The notes: generated by a model not told the origin, from the sequence alone. Counted from the stretch's first letter, positions 40,012-49,381 are shown. The stretch is DNA of 64,000 nt from Natrinema pellirubrum DSM 15624 (GCF_000230735.2 NC_019962.1:2666001-2730000); one strand, 5' to 3'. Numbers and translations are program-made.

Positions 40012-40326
40012 CTACAGTTCGACGTCCGCGGCCGAGTCGACGTCGAACCGGGTGACCTCGGGCTCGCCGGCGAGCAGGTCCGGCAGCGTGGCTTCGAACT
40101 CCTGGTAGTGGTCGCTCCGGGCGTGTGCGCCGACGGCCGCTTCGTCCTCGTAGCGCTCGAAGAAGCGGACGACGTTCGGCTCGGCAATATCGGTCGTGGC
40201 TCGGTAGTCGAGGATGCCGTCTTCGGCCTGCGATTCGGCGACGAGGTCCGCGATCAGCTCGAGGGCCTCTTCGCGGCGGTCAGGGTCGATCGGGAAACTC
40301 GCGTGGATAACGATCGTGCCGGGCAC
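40012..40326 (-). CDS. Antibiotic biosynthesis monooxygenase (ABM) domain protein
   Basis: This 104-residue ferredoxin-like alpha/beta-fold protein begins GTIVIHASFPIDPDRREEAL and continues ESQAEDGILDYRATTDIAEP and RFFERYEDEAAVGAHARSDH, the core of ABM-type domains. Members range from quinol monooxygenases to heme-degrading enzymes and small-molecule binders. GTG 40326 is chosen; the longer upstream frame is Arg/Pro-rich. It is probably a cytoplasmic dimer. It lies in the same direction as the blue-copper gene, 68 nt downstream of it. Confidence 0.85.
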   Translation of the reverse strand: MPGTIVIHASFPIDPDRREEALELIADLVAESQAEDGILDYRATTDIAEPNVVRFFERYEDEAAVGAHARSDHYQEFEATLPDLLAGEPEVTRFDVDSAADVEL

Positions 40327-40394
40327 ACGGTGCGGGCGAGGCGTGATAAAGGTAGGCACACGGGCAAGGCGGGACCCCGTTTTTGGTCCGCGGC

Positions 40395-40832
40395 TCACTC
40401 GGTGACGACGATTTCGCCCAGCATCTCCGCTCGCTCGTGGGGGATACAGACGTAATCGTAGGTGCCGGGAACCTCGAAGGTGTGTTCGAAGGTCTCGCGG
40501 GACGAGAGACGACCGCCTTGATCCTCGTGCCAGGCTTCGTACGCCGTCGCCTGGTCCTCGAACCCGCCGGTGGCGAAGTAGTCGGCCCCGTCGGGGATGC
40601 TCGACTCGAAGGCGGTCACGGTGTGATAGGCCTCGCTCGTGTTCTTCCAGACGACGGTCTCGCCGACGGAGACCTCGTAGGATTCGGGCCGGAACTCGGT
40701 CCGAGTCATGCCGATATGACAGTCTTCGCCAGTACAGGAATCGTCGTCGAACACGCTGAGCGCGGACGAACAGCCGGCCAGTCCGACAGCGGTGGCAGTG
40801 CCGACGGTAGCGAGATAGGCGCGCCGGTTCAT
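40395..40832 (-). CDS. Halocyanin-like blue copper lipoprotein
   Basis: This 145-residue exported type 1 copper protein has a Tat-like start (MNRRAYLATVGTATAVG), an LAGCSS lipobox (Cys21), then the cupredoxin domain. Copper ligands are His near YHTV (about residue 70) and the Cys-His-Met loop in YDYVCIPHERAEMLGEIVV. An extra CTGEDCHIG pair precedes the domain. It would carry electrons on the outside of the membrane. ATG 40832 fits the signal peptide. It is upstream of the ABM-type gene on the same strand. Confidence 0.9.
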   Translation of the reverse strand: MNRRAYLATVGTATAVGLAGCSSALSVFDDDSCTGEDCHIGMTRTEFRPESYEVSVGETVVWKNTSEAYHTVTAFESSIPDGADYFATGGFEDQATAYEAWHEDQGGRLSSRETFEHTFEVPGTYDYVCIPHERAEMLGEIVVTE

Positions 40833-40969
40833 ACGGGCGCTTAGGGGACTCCCGGTATAATCACCCCGGTTCGATTCCCGGTCCGTAGGAGTAGCCTCCG
40901 CCCCGACTCGCGGACGGCCGATCCGTGGAAACGAAAACACGTAAGGGAACGCCCCGCCGACTCGGCGAT

Positions 40970-41695
40970 ATGCTCCCCCGGTTCGTCGGTCGACTCGGTG
41001 TCGCCGACGCGGTGACGATCGCGAACGCCGCCCTGGGATTCGTCGCCGTCGTCGTCGCGGCCGTCGACATCGATCTGGCCGCCCGACTGATCCTCCTGGC
41101 GGCGATCGCGGACGGGCTCGACGGCATCCTCGCGCGCCGCTACGGCGGCACCGAGGCCGGGCCGTACCTCGACTCGCTCGCCGACGTCGCCTCCTTCGCC
41201 CTCGCCCCCGCGGTCCTCTCCTTTACCGTCGTCACGGACGGCCTCGCGGTCGATTTCGACACGATCACGCCGGAACTGCTCGCGGTGGCCGGCGTCTGTG
41301 CGCTGTTCGTCGCCATGGCCGTCACCCGGCTCGGGATGTACACCGCCTACGACATCTCCGGCAGTTACACCGAGGGCGTCCAGACGACACTAGCTGCGAC
41401 CGTGCTGGGTGCGGCGATCCTCGCCGGCGAGACCCAGCCGTGGCTCGTCCTCGGCGTCACCGGCGCGTTCTGTTACCTGATGGTCTCCCGGATCCAGTAC
41501 CCCGACCTGCTCGCCCGCGACGCCGGCATCATGGGGATCGTCCACGCGCTCGCGATTCTCGTCCCCGACCTCGCCGGCCGGACGTTCCCCTACGCCCTCC
41601 TGACGCTCGGGTTGGCCTACATGACACTCAGCCCCTGGTTCTACTGGGGCGACGCCGAACGCACCGGCGAGGTCGACGTGCATGGAAACGCTTAG
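40970..41695 (+). CDS. pssA: Archaetidylserine synthase (CDP-alcohol phosphatidyltransferase)
   Basis: This 241-residue polytopic membrane enzyme couples CDP-archaeol and L-serine. The family signature D(x2)DG(x2)AR(x8)G(x3)D(x3)D is DGLDGILARRYGGTEAGPYL, followed by DSLADVASF. The close archaeal type is known to supply archaetidylserine for the archaeosortase (ArtA) protein-sorting pathway in Haloferax; no sorting gene is seen here. ATG 40970 is preferred over the GTG 40925; a TATA-like ACGTAAGG lies about 30 bp upstream. It may share a transcript with the HEAT-repeat gene. Confidence 0.9.
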   Translation: MLPRFVGRLGVADAVTIANAALGFVAVVVAAVDIDLAARLILLAAIADGLDGILARRYGGTEAGPYLDSLADVASFALAPAVLSFTVVTDGLAVDFDTITPELLAVAGVCALFVAMAVTRLGMYTAYDISGSYTEGVQTTLAATVLGAAILAGETQPWLVLGVTGAFCYLMVSRIQYPDLLARDAGIMGIVHALAILVPDLAGRTFPYALLTLGLAYMTLSPWFYWGDAERTGEVDVHGNA

Positions 41696-41761
41696 GGCCG
41701 TCCTGACACGACCGTAGGATATGTACACCGTCACGCGTCGGCGTCGTCCCGAGGTGGAACC

Positions 41762-43105
41762 ATGAGCGAGGACGAGGCAACTGACGACGCGGCCGAAGCG
41801 GGGGCAGACGAGCAAGAACCCGTAGACCTCGAGGCGATCCGGGAGCGCCTCGACGGACTCGCCGCCGACCTCGAGGCCCTCGAATCGAGCCTCGAGGCGG
41901 CCGAGACCGAGGACGACTTAGATGTCGTCGAGGCCGACCTCGAGTCGTTCCGGGCGGAACTCGAGAGCGTCGAGGTGCCGGAGCCGCCGGAAACCGACGA
42001 CGAGGACGAGGAAGACGAGGAGCCGGCCCCGGAGGAGGAACTCCAGGAGCAGTACGACGAGATCGAGAGCGATCTCTCGGATCTCGAGTCCGACCTCGAG
42101 GACCAGCGCGGTCCCTACGGCGAGGACGTGGTGAGCGAGATCGAGGGCGTCAGCGGGACGATCACGGGCACCCGCTGGACCGAGGAGGGCAACGCCGAGC
42201 TGATCGAGGCCGTCGATAGCTTCCTCGACGAGCTGAACGACCTGCTCGAGACGTCGGTCACGCTGGTCAACGAGGGCGACGACGTGTCCGACCAACTCGA
42301 GGCCACGCTCGACGACGCGGCCGACGCCGTCGCCGACGCCGGTCTCGACGCCGACGACGACGCCGAGACGATCGCCGGCCTGCTCACGGCCACCGACGAC
42401 CTGGAGGGCGGCGTGGACGACGCCACCGAGTGGACCGACCTCGAGATTCGCGAACAGCTGCGCCGCGAGGGCTACTACGATGTCCTCGATCACGTCAAGG
42501 ACTTCCCGCCGGAGTGGCACGCGCTGAAGGTCCACGAGAAGCAGGGCAACGTCGAGATGATCCTGCTTGCCCTCGAGACCTTCGACTCCGATTTCATGGA
42601 AGAACACTGCATGGAGTCGCTCGAGCGCATGGGCTCGCGCGCGGAACCGGCCACCGACGCAATGTTGCAGAAGGCCAACCGCCGCGATAAGGCCGCCATG
42701 CGCATCCTCGGGAAGATCGGCGTCGCCGACGAGGAGGTCGTCGAGACGCTGGTCGACTACGTCGACTCCAATCCGAACCTCCAGCAACCCGCCTTCCGTG
42801 CCCTCGGCGAGATCGGTGCCGAAGACGCGGTCGAGCCGATCGCCCAGCAACTCGTCGCCGAAGAAGCCGACGTCCGCAGCTGGGCCGCCCGCGCGCTCGG
42901 CCTGATCGGCGACACCCGTGCCATCGAGCCGCTCGCGGACGTCCTCGCGGACGACGAGGCCGACCGCGTCCGGGCCAGCGCCGCGTGGGCGCTCAACCGC
43001 ATCGGCACACAGGAGGCCCTCGAGATCGTCGCCGACTACGACGACGACCGGGCCTATCTCGTCCAGGCCGAGGCCGAGAACGCCGACCTCGAGCCCGCGG
43101 CCTGA
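41762..43105 (+). CDS. HEAT-repeat protein with acidic coiled-coil N-terminus
   Basis: This 447-residue cytoplasmic protein has two parts. Residues about 1-220 are an extremely acidic coiled coil (LDGLAADLEALESSLEAAET, DEDEEDEEPAPEEELQEQYD, DLSDLESDLEDQRG). Residues about 230-440 hold HEAT/PBS repeats of about 30 residues (AMRILGKIGVADEEVVETLV, AFRALGEIGAEDAVEPIAQQ, AARALGLIGDTRAIEPLADV, AAWALNRIGTQEALEIV). HEAT arrays bind proteins; the coil suggests oligomers. It follows the pssA gene by 66 nt. Partner and role are unknown. Confidence 0.85.
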   Translation: MSEDEATDDAAEAGADEQEPVDLEAIRERLDGLAADLEALESSLEAAETEDDLDVVEADLESFRAELESVEVPEPPETDDEDEEDEEPAPEEELQEQYDEIESDLSDLESDLEDQRGPYGEDVVSEIEGVSGTITGTRWTEEGNAELIEAVDSFLDELNDLLETSVTLVNEGDDVSDQLEATLDDAADAVADAGLDADDDAETIAGLLTATDDLEGGVDDATEWTDLEIREQLRREGYYDVLDHVKDFPPEWHALKVHEKQGNVEMILLALETFDSDFMEEHCMESLERMGSRAEPATDAMLQKANRRDKAAMRILGKIGVADEEVVETLVDYVDSNPNLQQPAFRALGEIGAEDAVEPIAQQLVAEEADVRSWAARALGLIGDTRAIEPLADVLADDEADRVRASAAWALNRIGTQEALEIVADYDDDRAYLVQAEAENADLEPAA

Positions 43106-43747
43106 CGCGGTGTCGGCGGTGGTTTGTCACGTCGTTCGGTCCTGCCCAACAGCCGCTGCTGCGGTGGCGCGCGCTGGATCGCGGCTCACCCGCGGGTTCG
43201 CCGCGATTCGACACTGCGCGAGGTCGTCGCGAGTGAAACGAGCGACTGCTTGGAAGACGCGAAGCGTCTTCCAGTGGCTGAGCGAGGGAGCAAGGCGACC
43301 GAGCGTTAGCGCGGGACCTGCGGTCCCGCGAACCATCCGAACGGGTGCGTCGCACCCGTGAGGAGAAATCGGCTGGGGAGGATGTGGATCCCCTAGCTGC
43401 CACGATAGCAGGACGCCCGTCCGGTTTCGGAAAGACGGGTATCGATCGATACTCGTCCTGCTATCGTGGCGACGGGGAGTCGCCACGCCCTCCCCAGCCG
43501 ATTCACTCACGTACTCGCGCGGCGCGAAGCGCCGCGCTCCGTTCGTTCGCTCATCCCTCGCACAGTGTCATCGGCCGCCTTCACGTTCGTTCAGTCGACC
43601 GACAGCGCGCGCCACCGCACGTCGGCCGGTCAGTCCGTCGGAAGCCGTCGGTTCCCTCATCTCGTACGGGCCGCTCGTCCGGTCGGTACCCAGTCCGCTC
43701 GAGTCGGCCCCGACAGTTTAAGTACGAACGGCCGGCCAGACGGAGCG
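43106..43747. other. Intergenic region with palindromic structures
   Basis: This 640-bp stretch has no credible gene. It contains GC hairpins (GGGACCTGCGGTCCC at about 43314-43328, ACGGGTGCGTCGCACCCGT at about 43341-43359), the large cruciform at 43370-43500, and GCGCGGCGCGAAGCGCCGCGC (about 43519-43539). The last 40 bases probably contain the promoter of the next gene. Confidence 0.5.
43370..43500. repeat. 131-bp cruciform-forming inverted repeat
   Basis: Outer arms CGGCTGGGGAGG (43370-43381) and CCTCCCCAGCCG (43489-43500) are perfect. Inner arms GCCACGATAGCAGGACG (43399-43415) and CGTCCTGCTATCGTGGC (43454-43470) are perfect over 17 bp. A self-complementary GTATCGATCGATAC lies at 43439-43452. 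It could be a mobile non-coding element or a structured RNA. Confidence 0.65.
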
Positions 43748-45577
43748 ATGGATCCCCTGCGGGCCGCCCTCGCGGCCGCGGTCGTCTGTGGGCTCGTCGT
43801 CAGCACGGCGCTACTGGCGGGCTTTGCCGTCGCCAACGAACCGGCAGTAGCCGATCGTGCCCTCGCTCGAGCGACCGCCGATCAGCCGGCGAACGCAACC
43901 GACCTCGCCTGCCCGCCTCGAGCGGGCGAAACGAACTCCACCAGCACGGAGACGCCTGACGAACCCCGGATCGCCGGCCTCTATCCGAATCCGACGACCG
44001 ACGAGAACGTCGGCGAGTTCGTCGTCCTCGAGACGCCGCCCGATACCCGACTCGGGAACCTGACGCTGACCGACGGCCACACGACGGCCCGGCTTCCGAA
44101 CGAAACCGTGACCGGACGGATCGCCCTCTCGATGGCCCCCAACGTGACGGAGACACTGACCGACGTTCCCGTCAGAGAACTCGAGGGTCGGCTCCGGCTT
44201 GCGGCCGACGGCGACGACCTCCGGCTCCGAAACGCGACGGCGACCGTCGACTCGGTCTCCTACGACCGGGCACCGACGGCCGAAAAATGGTATCGAACGG
44301 CACCGGCCGACGGCGAGGCGAACCGCCGGAGCGACGGCCAGTGGTGGCCCCGCGACGCCACCTGCCTCCCCGTTTCGACGGCCGCCGTCGACGACGCCAC
44401 GGCGTTCGTCCTCCCCGACGGTCCCGGGATCCCGCGGGAGACGATCCGCAACGCCGACGACCGACTCCTGCTGGCCGGCTACACCGTCACCTCCGAGGCG
44501 ATCGCTGCCGACCTCGTGGACGCGGCCGATCGCGGCGTCGAGGTCGCGGTCCTCCTCGAAGCCAGCCCAGTCGGGGGTACGCCCGCGGCGACCGAGGGCG
44601 TCCTCGAGACGCTCGCGAACGGCGGCGTCGAGGTACGCGTCATCGGCGGCGAGGACTCGCGATACCGGTATCACCACCCCAAATACGCCGTCGCCGACGA
44701 CCACCTGCTGGTCACCACCGAGAACTGGAAGCCGTCCGGTGTCGGCGGCGAGAGCAGCCGCGGCTGGGGTATTCGCCTCGAGTCCGACCCCCTCGCGGCC
44801 GACCTGGCGACCGTCTTCAGGGCCGACTTCGCGGGCCGGGATACGACCACGGGCGCGGCCTATCGCAGGAACACGACGTTTACCGACGACGGGCCGGTCT
44901 ACTCCTCGTCCGCTCCCGAGTATCCCACGACCCACGAGCCGACTCCGGTGCCAGTCGAGTCGGCCGAACTCCTGCTCGCGCCGGACAACGCCGACGCCCG
45001 GCTGACGGCGATGCTCGCAAGCGCCGACGAGGAGATCCTCGTCCTCCAGCCGTCGATCGCCGACGACGTCTCGCTGCTCGAGGCCACGCTCGCGGCCGCC
45101 CGCCGTGGGGTCGAGGTCCGTATCCTGGTCGGCTCGGCGCGGTACAACGCCGCGGAGAACGAGGTGCTGGCGGCGGATCTCGAGCGGATCGCGGATCGGG
45201 AGAACCTGCCCCTCGAGGTTCGACTCGTCGGTGACACGGACCGCTTCGAGAAGATACACGCGAAAGGGATCGTGATCGACGGCGAGACGGCGGTCGTCGG
45301 CAGCGCCAACTGGAATTCGAACTCGCTCGAGAACAACCGGGAGGTGTTGGTGGCACTTCACGGCGAGGCGGTCGCCGACTACTACGCGACCGTCTTCGAG
45401 TCGGATTGGGCGGGCGACTCGTGGTCGTTCCCGATCGGTGCCGGCGTCGCGGTCGCGGTTGCACTTGCTGTCGCCGCGGTCGTCGGCCGGCGCTATGTCA
45501 GGTTCGGGGGCGAGTCGGCCGTGGAGAACGAGTCGGCTGTGGACCCGGTCACGCCGGACGCGAACGACGAGGACTGA
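43748..45577 (+). CDS. Exported phospholipase D-like protein
   Basis: This 609-residue protein has an N-terminal signal helix (MDPLRAALAAAVVCGLVVST), a short domain resembling a lamin-tail module (PRIAGLYPNPTTDENVGEFV onward) and two PLD-type halves. The second HKD motif is canonical (IHAKGIVIDGETAVVGSANW). The first is divergent (HHPKYAVADDHLLVTTENW). A C-terminal helix (IGAGVAVAVALAVAAVVG) anchors it, with a short charged tail. It would act on phosphodiesters at the cell surface, as a nuclease or lipase. ATG 43748 fits the signal. It is convergent with the DtxR-family gene. Confidence 0.85.
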   Translation: MDPLRAALAAAVVCGLVVSTALLAGFAVANEPAVADRALARATADQPANATDLACPPRAGETNSTSTETPDEPRIAGLYPNPTTDENVGEFVVLETPPDTRLGNLTLTDGHTTARLPNETVTGRIALSMAPNVTETLTDVPVRELEGRLRLAADGDDLRLRNATATVDSVSYDRAPTAEKWYRTAPADGEANRRSDGQWWPRDATCLPVSTAAVDDATAFVLPDGPGIPRETIRNADDRLLLAGYTVTSEAIAADLVDAADRGVEVAVLLEASPVGGTPAATEGVLETLANGGVEVRVIGGEDSRYRYHHPKYAVADDHLLVTTENWKPSGVGGESSRGWGIRLESDPLAADLATVFRADFAGRDTTTGAAYRRNTTFTDDGPVYSSSAPEYPTTHEPTPVPVESAELLLAPDNADARLTAMLASADEEILVLQPSIADDVSLLEATLAAARRGVEVRILVGSARYNAAENEVLAADLERIADRENLPLEVRLVGDTDRFEKIHAKGIVIDGETAVVGSANWNSNSLENNREVLVALHGEAVADYYATVFESDWAGDSWSFPIGAGVAVAVALAVAAVVGRRYVRFGGESAVENESAVDPVTPDANDED

Positions 45578-45583
45578 GCCGGC

Positions 45584-46018
45584 TCAGTCGGCGTGGCCGC
45601 TGGCCTCGAGTTCGAGCAGCTCACAGCAGTCCTCCTCGGCGTCGAAACAGTCGGGACACTGGTCGGGTCGGTCGATGATCGTGTCGAGCCGCTCCGCGAC
45701 GGTGTCGTCGATGACGCTCTCTAGGGCGCGGGCCTCGTCTTTGAACTCCTCGACCTCGAGGACGTTCGCGAGGAACCGCTCGATGATACAGTAGGTCTGG
45801 AGGGCGTCGTGGGCGCGCTCGAGCCCCTCGTTGGTCAGACTCGCGCCCTTGTACTTCTCGTGGTCGACTAGCTCGCGGTCCTCGAGTTTGCCGATCATCT
45901 CGTTGACGCTGGCCGGGCTCACCTCGAGCAGGTCCGCGAGCGTACCGGTCGATGCAGGCCCGTCCTCGATGCGCTGGGCCAGATAGATCGCCTTGAGGTA
46001 TTGATCTGCAGTGTTCAT
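45584..46018 (-). CDS. DtxR/MntR-family metal-dependent repressor (SirR type)
   Basis: This 144-residue protein has an N-terminal winged helix (QYLKAIYLAQRIEDGPASTG, LLEVSPASVNEMIGKLEDRE), a metal-binding and dimerisation domain (YCIIERFLANVLEVEEFKDE, ARALESVIDDTVAERL) and a Cys-rich tail with Cys121, 124, 131 and 132. In haloarchaea this family controls iron or manganese genes. ATG 46018 is the normal start (MNTADQYLKAIY). It lies 130 nt downstream of the ferritin-like gene, next to sufDBC. Candidate operators are at 32373-32388 and perhaps the suf promoter. Confidence 0.93.
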   Translation of the reverse strand: MNTADQYLKAIYLAQRIEDGPASTGTLADLLEVSPASVNEMIGKLEDRELVDHEKYKGASLTNEGLERAHDALQTYCIIERFLANVLEVEEFKDEARALESVIDDTVAERLDTIIDRPDQCPDCFDAEEDCCELLELEASGHAD

Positions 46019-46151
46019 GCCGTCCCTCCGTCGGTGTGTGACACGTCGGTTCCTCGCCGGCAGTCTCGCGGCCGGGCGTCGATACGCGTCATGGACGATG
46101 CCGCCGACTCCGCGGCCGTTCCAGCCCCGGTCGCGGTGACGATCGCCCCGA

Positions 46152-46646
46152 TCATGCTCGCTGCTCCATAATTGCGGTCACTTCCTCGACGCCCTCCTTT
46201 TCCTCCTCGCGGATGCCGGACAGCGTCTCGAGGAGTCGCTCGCGGTCGACCGCGAACTCGGAGTCGGAGGCCTCGATCGCCTCGATCAGGTCGTCGTAGA
46301 ACTTGTAGGCGGTCTCCTCGTTTGCAAGTTGGTCATAGAGGACGCCGTCCGTGTCCTCAGGCGGTCCGTACTGGGCGTCGACTAAGGCGTTTATCTCCTC
46401 GTATCCGACCGTCTCGGCCTCGAGATCGTCGATCAGCGCCTCGAGTCGCTCGCGGTGGTCGGCCGACTCCGTGGCGGCCTCCGCGAGCAACTCCTCCACC
46501 TCCGCGTCGACCGTCGCCCGCTCGTCGGGCGGGAGCGACTCGATGTGGTGGGCGGCGCGTGACTCGACGAGTTCCTCCAGCACGACCCCGATCTGTAGCA
46601 ATCGGGTCAGCTGGTGGTCGCTCGAGACACGCTGTCCCAGACTCAT
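46152..46646 (-). CDS. Ferritin-like/rubrerythrin-like protein
   Basis: This 164-residue all-helical protein starts MSLGQRVSSDHQLTRLLQIG. It has four long helices with repeated acidic pairs (LEELVESRAAHHIESLPPDE, AATESADHRERLEALIDDLE, LANEETAYKFYDDLIEAIEA, LSGIREEEKEGVEEVTAIME). The helices and Glu/His pattern resemble a ferritin-like di-iron bundle, but the usual ExxH pairs are incomplete, so metal binding is uncertain. It is placed between the sufD and SirR-type genes on the same strand, which suits iron or oxidative stress. Confidence 0.75.
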   Translation of the reverse strand: MSLGQRVSSDHQLTRLLQIGVVLEELVESRAAHHIESLPPDERATVDAEVEELLAEAATESADHRERLEALIDDLEAETVGYEEINALVDAQYGPPEDTDGVLYDQLANEETAYKFYDDLIEAIEASDSEFAVDRERLLETLSGIREEEKEGVEEVTAIMEQRA

Positions 46647-46734
46647 ATCACGACAAGGGAGCCGCGGTTACTTAGTCGTCTCGGAGCGCGGATGTCGGAA
46701 TCGCGGAAAAACGACGGTCGATCGGCGACGGCGC

Positions 46735-47949
46735 TCAGTCTCGCTGGCGGAGTCGCGCTCCGATCAGGTCCTCGAGGTCCTCGCGGAGTTCGTCGACGTC
46801 GATCTCCGCGAGAACGGGCACGAAGAAGCCCTCGACGAGCATGTTTCGGGCCGCGCGGGGGTCGACACCGCGGGAGGTCATGTAGAACAGGTCCTCCTGA
46901 TCGATCTGGCCGACCGTCGCGGAGTGGCTGGCCTCAGTGTCGTGGTTGTTGATGATCAGCTTCGGGGAGGCGTCGGCCTCGCTCTCGTCGGAGAGCATCA
47001 GCGTGTTCTCGCGCTGGTAGGAGCTGGTGTCCCACGCGTCGGAGCCGACGTCCTGGACGCCCTCGTAGACCGAGCGGGCGACGTCGTCGGTGACGCCGCG
47101 GGTCACGAGGTCGGCCGTCGTGTGTTCCGCACGATGCCAGACCTTCGCGTCGAGGTCGAAGTGCTGGTCGTTGTGGCCGTAGAAGGCACCGACGATCTGC
47201 GTCTCCGAGGAGTCGCCGCGCAGTTCCGTCGAGACCTCTGTCTTCGTCAGCTGGGTGCCGAGGTTGCCCTCGATCCAGTCGATCGTGGCGTAGGTGTCAG
47301 CGACACCGCGCTTGAGCGTGAAGTTGTAGGCCTCCTCCGAGAGGTTCTGGAGGCTGCCGTACTGGACGTAGCTGTTCTCGCCGGCGGCGACCTCGACAAT
47401 CCCGCTGTAGTACTGCTCCTCGGCCTCTTCGCCAGTCGACTGGCGCTCGAGGATCGTGACCGAGGACGACTCCTCGGTGACGACGAGCGTGTAGTTAAAC
47501 AGCGAGCGGGAGTTCTGCTCGGTCCGGACGGTGACGTCCTCGGCGTCGACGCCCTCGGGGACGTAGATTACCGTGCCGGTGCTAAACAGCGCCGTAGAGA
47601 GCGCCGTCAGGTAGTTCTCCTGGGGGTCGACGATGCTGCCGAAGTGGTCCTGCAGGAGGTCCTCGTGTTCCTGGACCGCGTCGGCCCACGAGAGAACCTC
47701 GGCCTCCTCAGGGCCGACCTGGTCCTTGTCCTCGGCCGCGTTCAGCGGATCGACGAGGGACTCGAAGTCGAGTTCGTGGAGGTTCGTCCAGTCCCGACCC
47801 GGCGTCCGGATGACTTCGGGCATCTCGAGGTCCTCGAGCGCCGCAAGCGCCTCGAGACGCGTCTCGAGGAGCCAGTCGGGCTCGTCGAGGTCGCCCGAAA
47901 TTTCGCGTACCTGTTCCTCCGTCAGATTGGCGTGTACCTGCGTACTCAT
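46735..47949 (-). CDS. sufD: Fe-S cluster assembly protein SufD
   Basis: This 404-residue protein has the SufD pattern: beta-helix repeats (VTVRTEQNSRSLFNYTLVVT, SSVTILERQSTGEEAEEQYY) and a C-terminal helical part (TSSYQRENTLMLSDESEADA, QEDLFYMTSRGVDPRAARNM). The late Asp/Glu-rich tail is halophile-like. With SufB it makes the heterodimer that builds [Fe-S] clusters from sulfide and Fe, powered by SufC. It follows sufB by one base, so the order is sufC-sufB-sufD on the minus strand. Confidence 0.94.
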   Translation of the reverse strand: MSTQVHANLTEEQVREISGDLDEPDWLLETRLEALAALEDLEMPEVIRTPGRDWTNLHELDFESLVDPLNAAEDKDQVGPEEAEVLSWADAVQEHEDLLQDHFGSIVDPQENYLTALSTALFSTGTVIYVPEGVDAEDVTVRTEQNSRSLFNYTLVVTEESSSVTILERQSTGEEAEEQYYSGIVEVAAGENSYVQYGSLQNLSEEAYNFTLKRGVADTYATIDWIEGNLGTQLTKTEVSTELRGDSSETQIVGAFYGHNDQHFDLDAKVWHRAEHTTADLVTRGVTDDVARSVYEGVQDVGSDAWDTSSYQRENTLMLSDESEADASPKLIINNHDTEASHSATVGQIDQEDLFYMTSRGVDPRAARNMLVEGFFVPVLAEIDVDELREDLEDLIGARLRQRD

Positions 47950-47950
47950 A

Positions 47951-49381
47951 TTATCCGAGGCTCCCCTCCATCTCGAGTTCGATGAGGCGGTTGAGCTCGA
48001 CCGCGTACTCGATCGGCAGTTCCTCCGTGATCGGCTCGATGAAGCCGGCGACGATCATCTTCTTGGCGTCGTCGTCGTCCAGTCCGCGCGACTGCAGATA
48101 GAAGATGTCCTCGTCGCCGATCTTGCCGACGGTCGCCTCGTGGGCGACGTCGACCTTCGACTCCTCGATTTCCATGTACGGCATGGTGTCCGAGGTCGAC
48201 TCGTTGTCGAACATCAGGGCGTCGCACTCGACGGCGGTCGAGGCGTTCTCGGCGCCGTCGGCGATGTGGACGAGGCCGCGGTAGTTGGTGCGGCCGCCGT
48301 CCTTGGAGATCGACTTGGACTCGATGGTCGAACTCGTCTCGGGCGCGTTGTGGTAGACCTTCGCGCCGGTGTCGATGTCCTGTCCTTCGCCCGCCAGGGC
48401 GATGGTGATGTGGGTGTCGGTCGAGCCGCGACCCTTGAGGATGGTACACGGGTAGAGCATGGTCACTTTCGAGCCCATGCTGCCAGAGACCCACTCCATC
48501 GTCCCGTTCTCCTCGCAGATGGCGCGCTTGGTGTTCAGGTTGAACGTGTTCTTCGACCAGTTCTGCACGGTCGAGTACTGAACGTGAGCGTCCTCGCCGA
48601 CGAAGACCTCGACGCCGCCGGAGTGGAGGTTGTGGGTCCCGTACTTGGGCGCGGAACAGCCCTCGATGTAGTGGACCTCGGAGCCTTCCTCGGCGATGAT
48701 GAGCGTGTGTTCGAACTGGCCCATCCCTTCCGAGTTCATCCGGAAGTAGGCCTGCACCGGCATCTCGACGGTCACGTCTTCGGGGACGTAGACGAACGAC
48801 CCGCCGGACCAGACGGCCCCGTGCAAGGCGGCGAACTTGTTGTCGCTCGGGGGCACGCAGGTCGTCATGAAGTGCTCTTTGACGAGCTCGGGATGTTCGC
48901 GGACGGCCTCATCCATGTTACAGAAGATGACGCCTTTCTCCTCCCACTGCTCTTGCATGTTCTGGTAGACGACCTCGGACTCGTACTGGGCACCCACGCC
49001 CGAGAGGGCGTTCTTCTCCGCTTCCGGGATGCCGAGCTTGTCGAAGGTGTCCTGAATCTCGTCGGGCAGCTCCGTCCAGTCGTCGACGCCTTCGCGTTTG
49101 TCGACGTCCGGTCGGATGTAGGGAATGATCTCCTCGACATCCAGTTCGGAGAGGTCGGGCATGCCGGGCCAGTCGGACGGCATCGGCATGTTGTGATACT
49201 GCTCGAGCGCACGGAGACGCCGCTCGAGCATCCAGTCGGGCTCGTCCTTGTCCTCGGAGATCATGCGGATGACCTCTTCGGTCAGGCCTTTGCCGGATCT
49301 GACGGCGGAGTTCTCCTCTTTCTTGAACTCGAACCGGGCCTCAGTGTCTGTCTCTTTTAGGTGGTCTTGATCGGAACTCAT
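47951..49381 (-). CDS. sufB: Fe-S cluster assembly protein SufB
   Basis: This 476-residue scaffold component of the SufBCD system has conserved parts WSGGSFVYVPEDVTVEMPVQ, AYFRMNSEGMGQFEHTLIIA, EEGSEVHYIEGCSAPKYGTH, WVSGSMGSKVTMLYPCTILK and EATVGKIGDEDIFYLQSRG. Several Cys are present, including that in EGCSAP. It holds nascent clusters with SufD and SufC. The N-terminal 100 residues are a helical region typical of haloarchaeal SufB (TEEVIRMISEDKDEPDWMLE). ATG 49381; spacing to sufC is 59 nt. Confidence 0.95.
   Translation of the reverse strand: MSSDQDHLKETDTEARFEFKKEENSAVRSGKGLTEEVIRMISEDKDEPDWMLERRLRALEQYHNMPMPSDWPGMPDLSELDVEEIIPYIRPDVDKREGVDDWTELPDEIQDTFDKLGIPEAEKNALSGVGAQYESEVVYQNMQEQWEEKGVIFCNMDEAVREHPELVKEHFMTTCVPPSDNKFAALHGAVWSGGSFVYVPEDVTVEMPVQAYFRMNSEGMGQFEHTLIIAEEGSEVHYIEGCSAPKYGTHNLHSGGVEVFVGEDAHVQYSTVQNWSKNTFNLNTKRAICEENGTMEWVSGSMGSKVTMLYPCTILKGRGSTDTHITIALAGEGQDIDTGAKVYHNAPETSSTIESKSISKDGGRTNYRGLVHIADGAENASTAVECDALMFDNESTSDTMPYMEIEESKVDVAHEATVGKIGDEDIFYLQSRGLDDDDAKKMIVAGFIEPITEELPIEYAVELNRLIELEMEGSLG

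Noticed and set aside
40855-40895. tRNA-like T arm (GGTTCGATTCCCGG) near 40870
   Set aside because: The stem does not pair beyond two bases and no other tRNA arms can be found around it.
47633-49360. Long plus-strand frames opposite sufB and sufD
   Set aside because: These are mirror frames of high-GC genes, with Val/Leu/His-rich composition and no family motifs.
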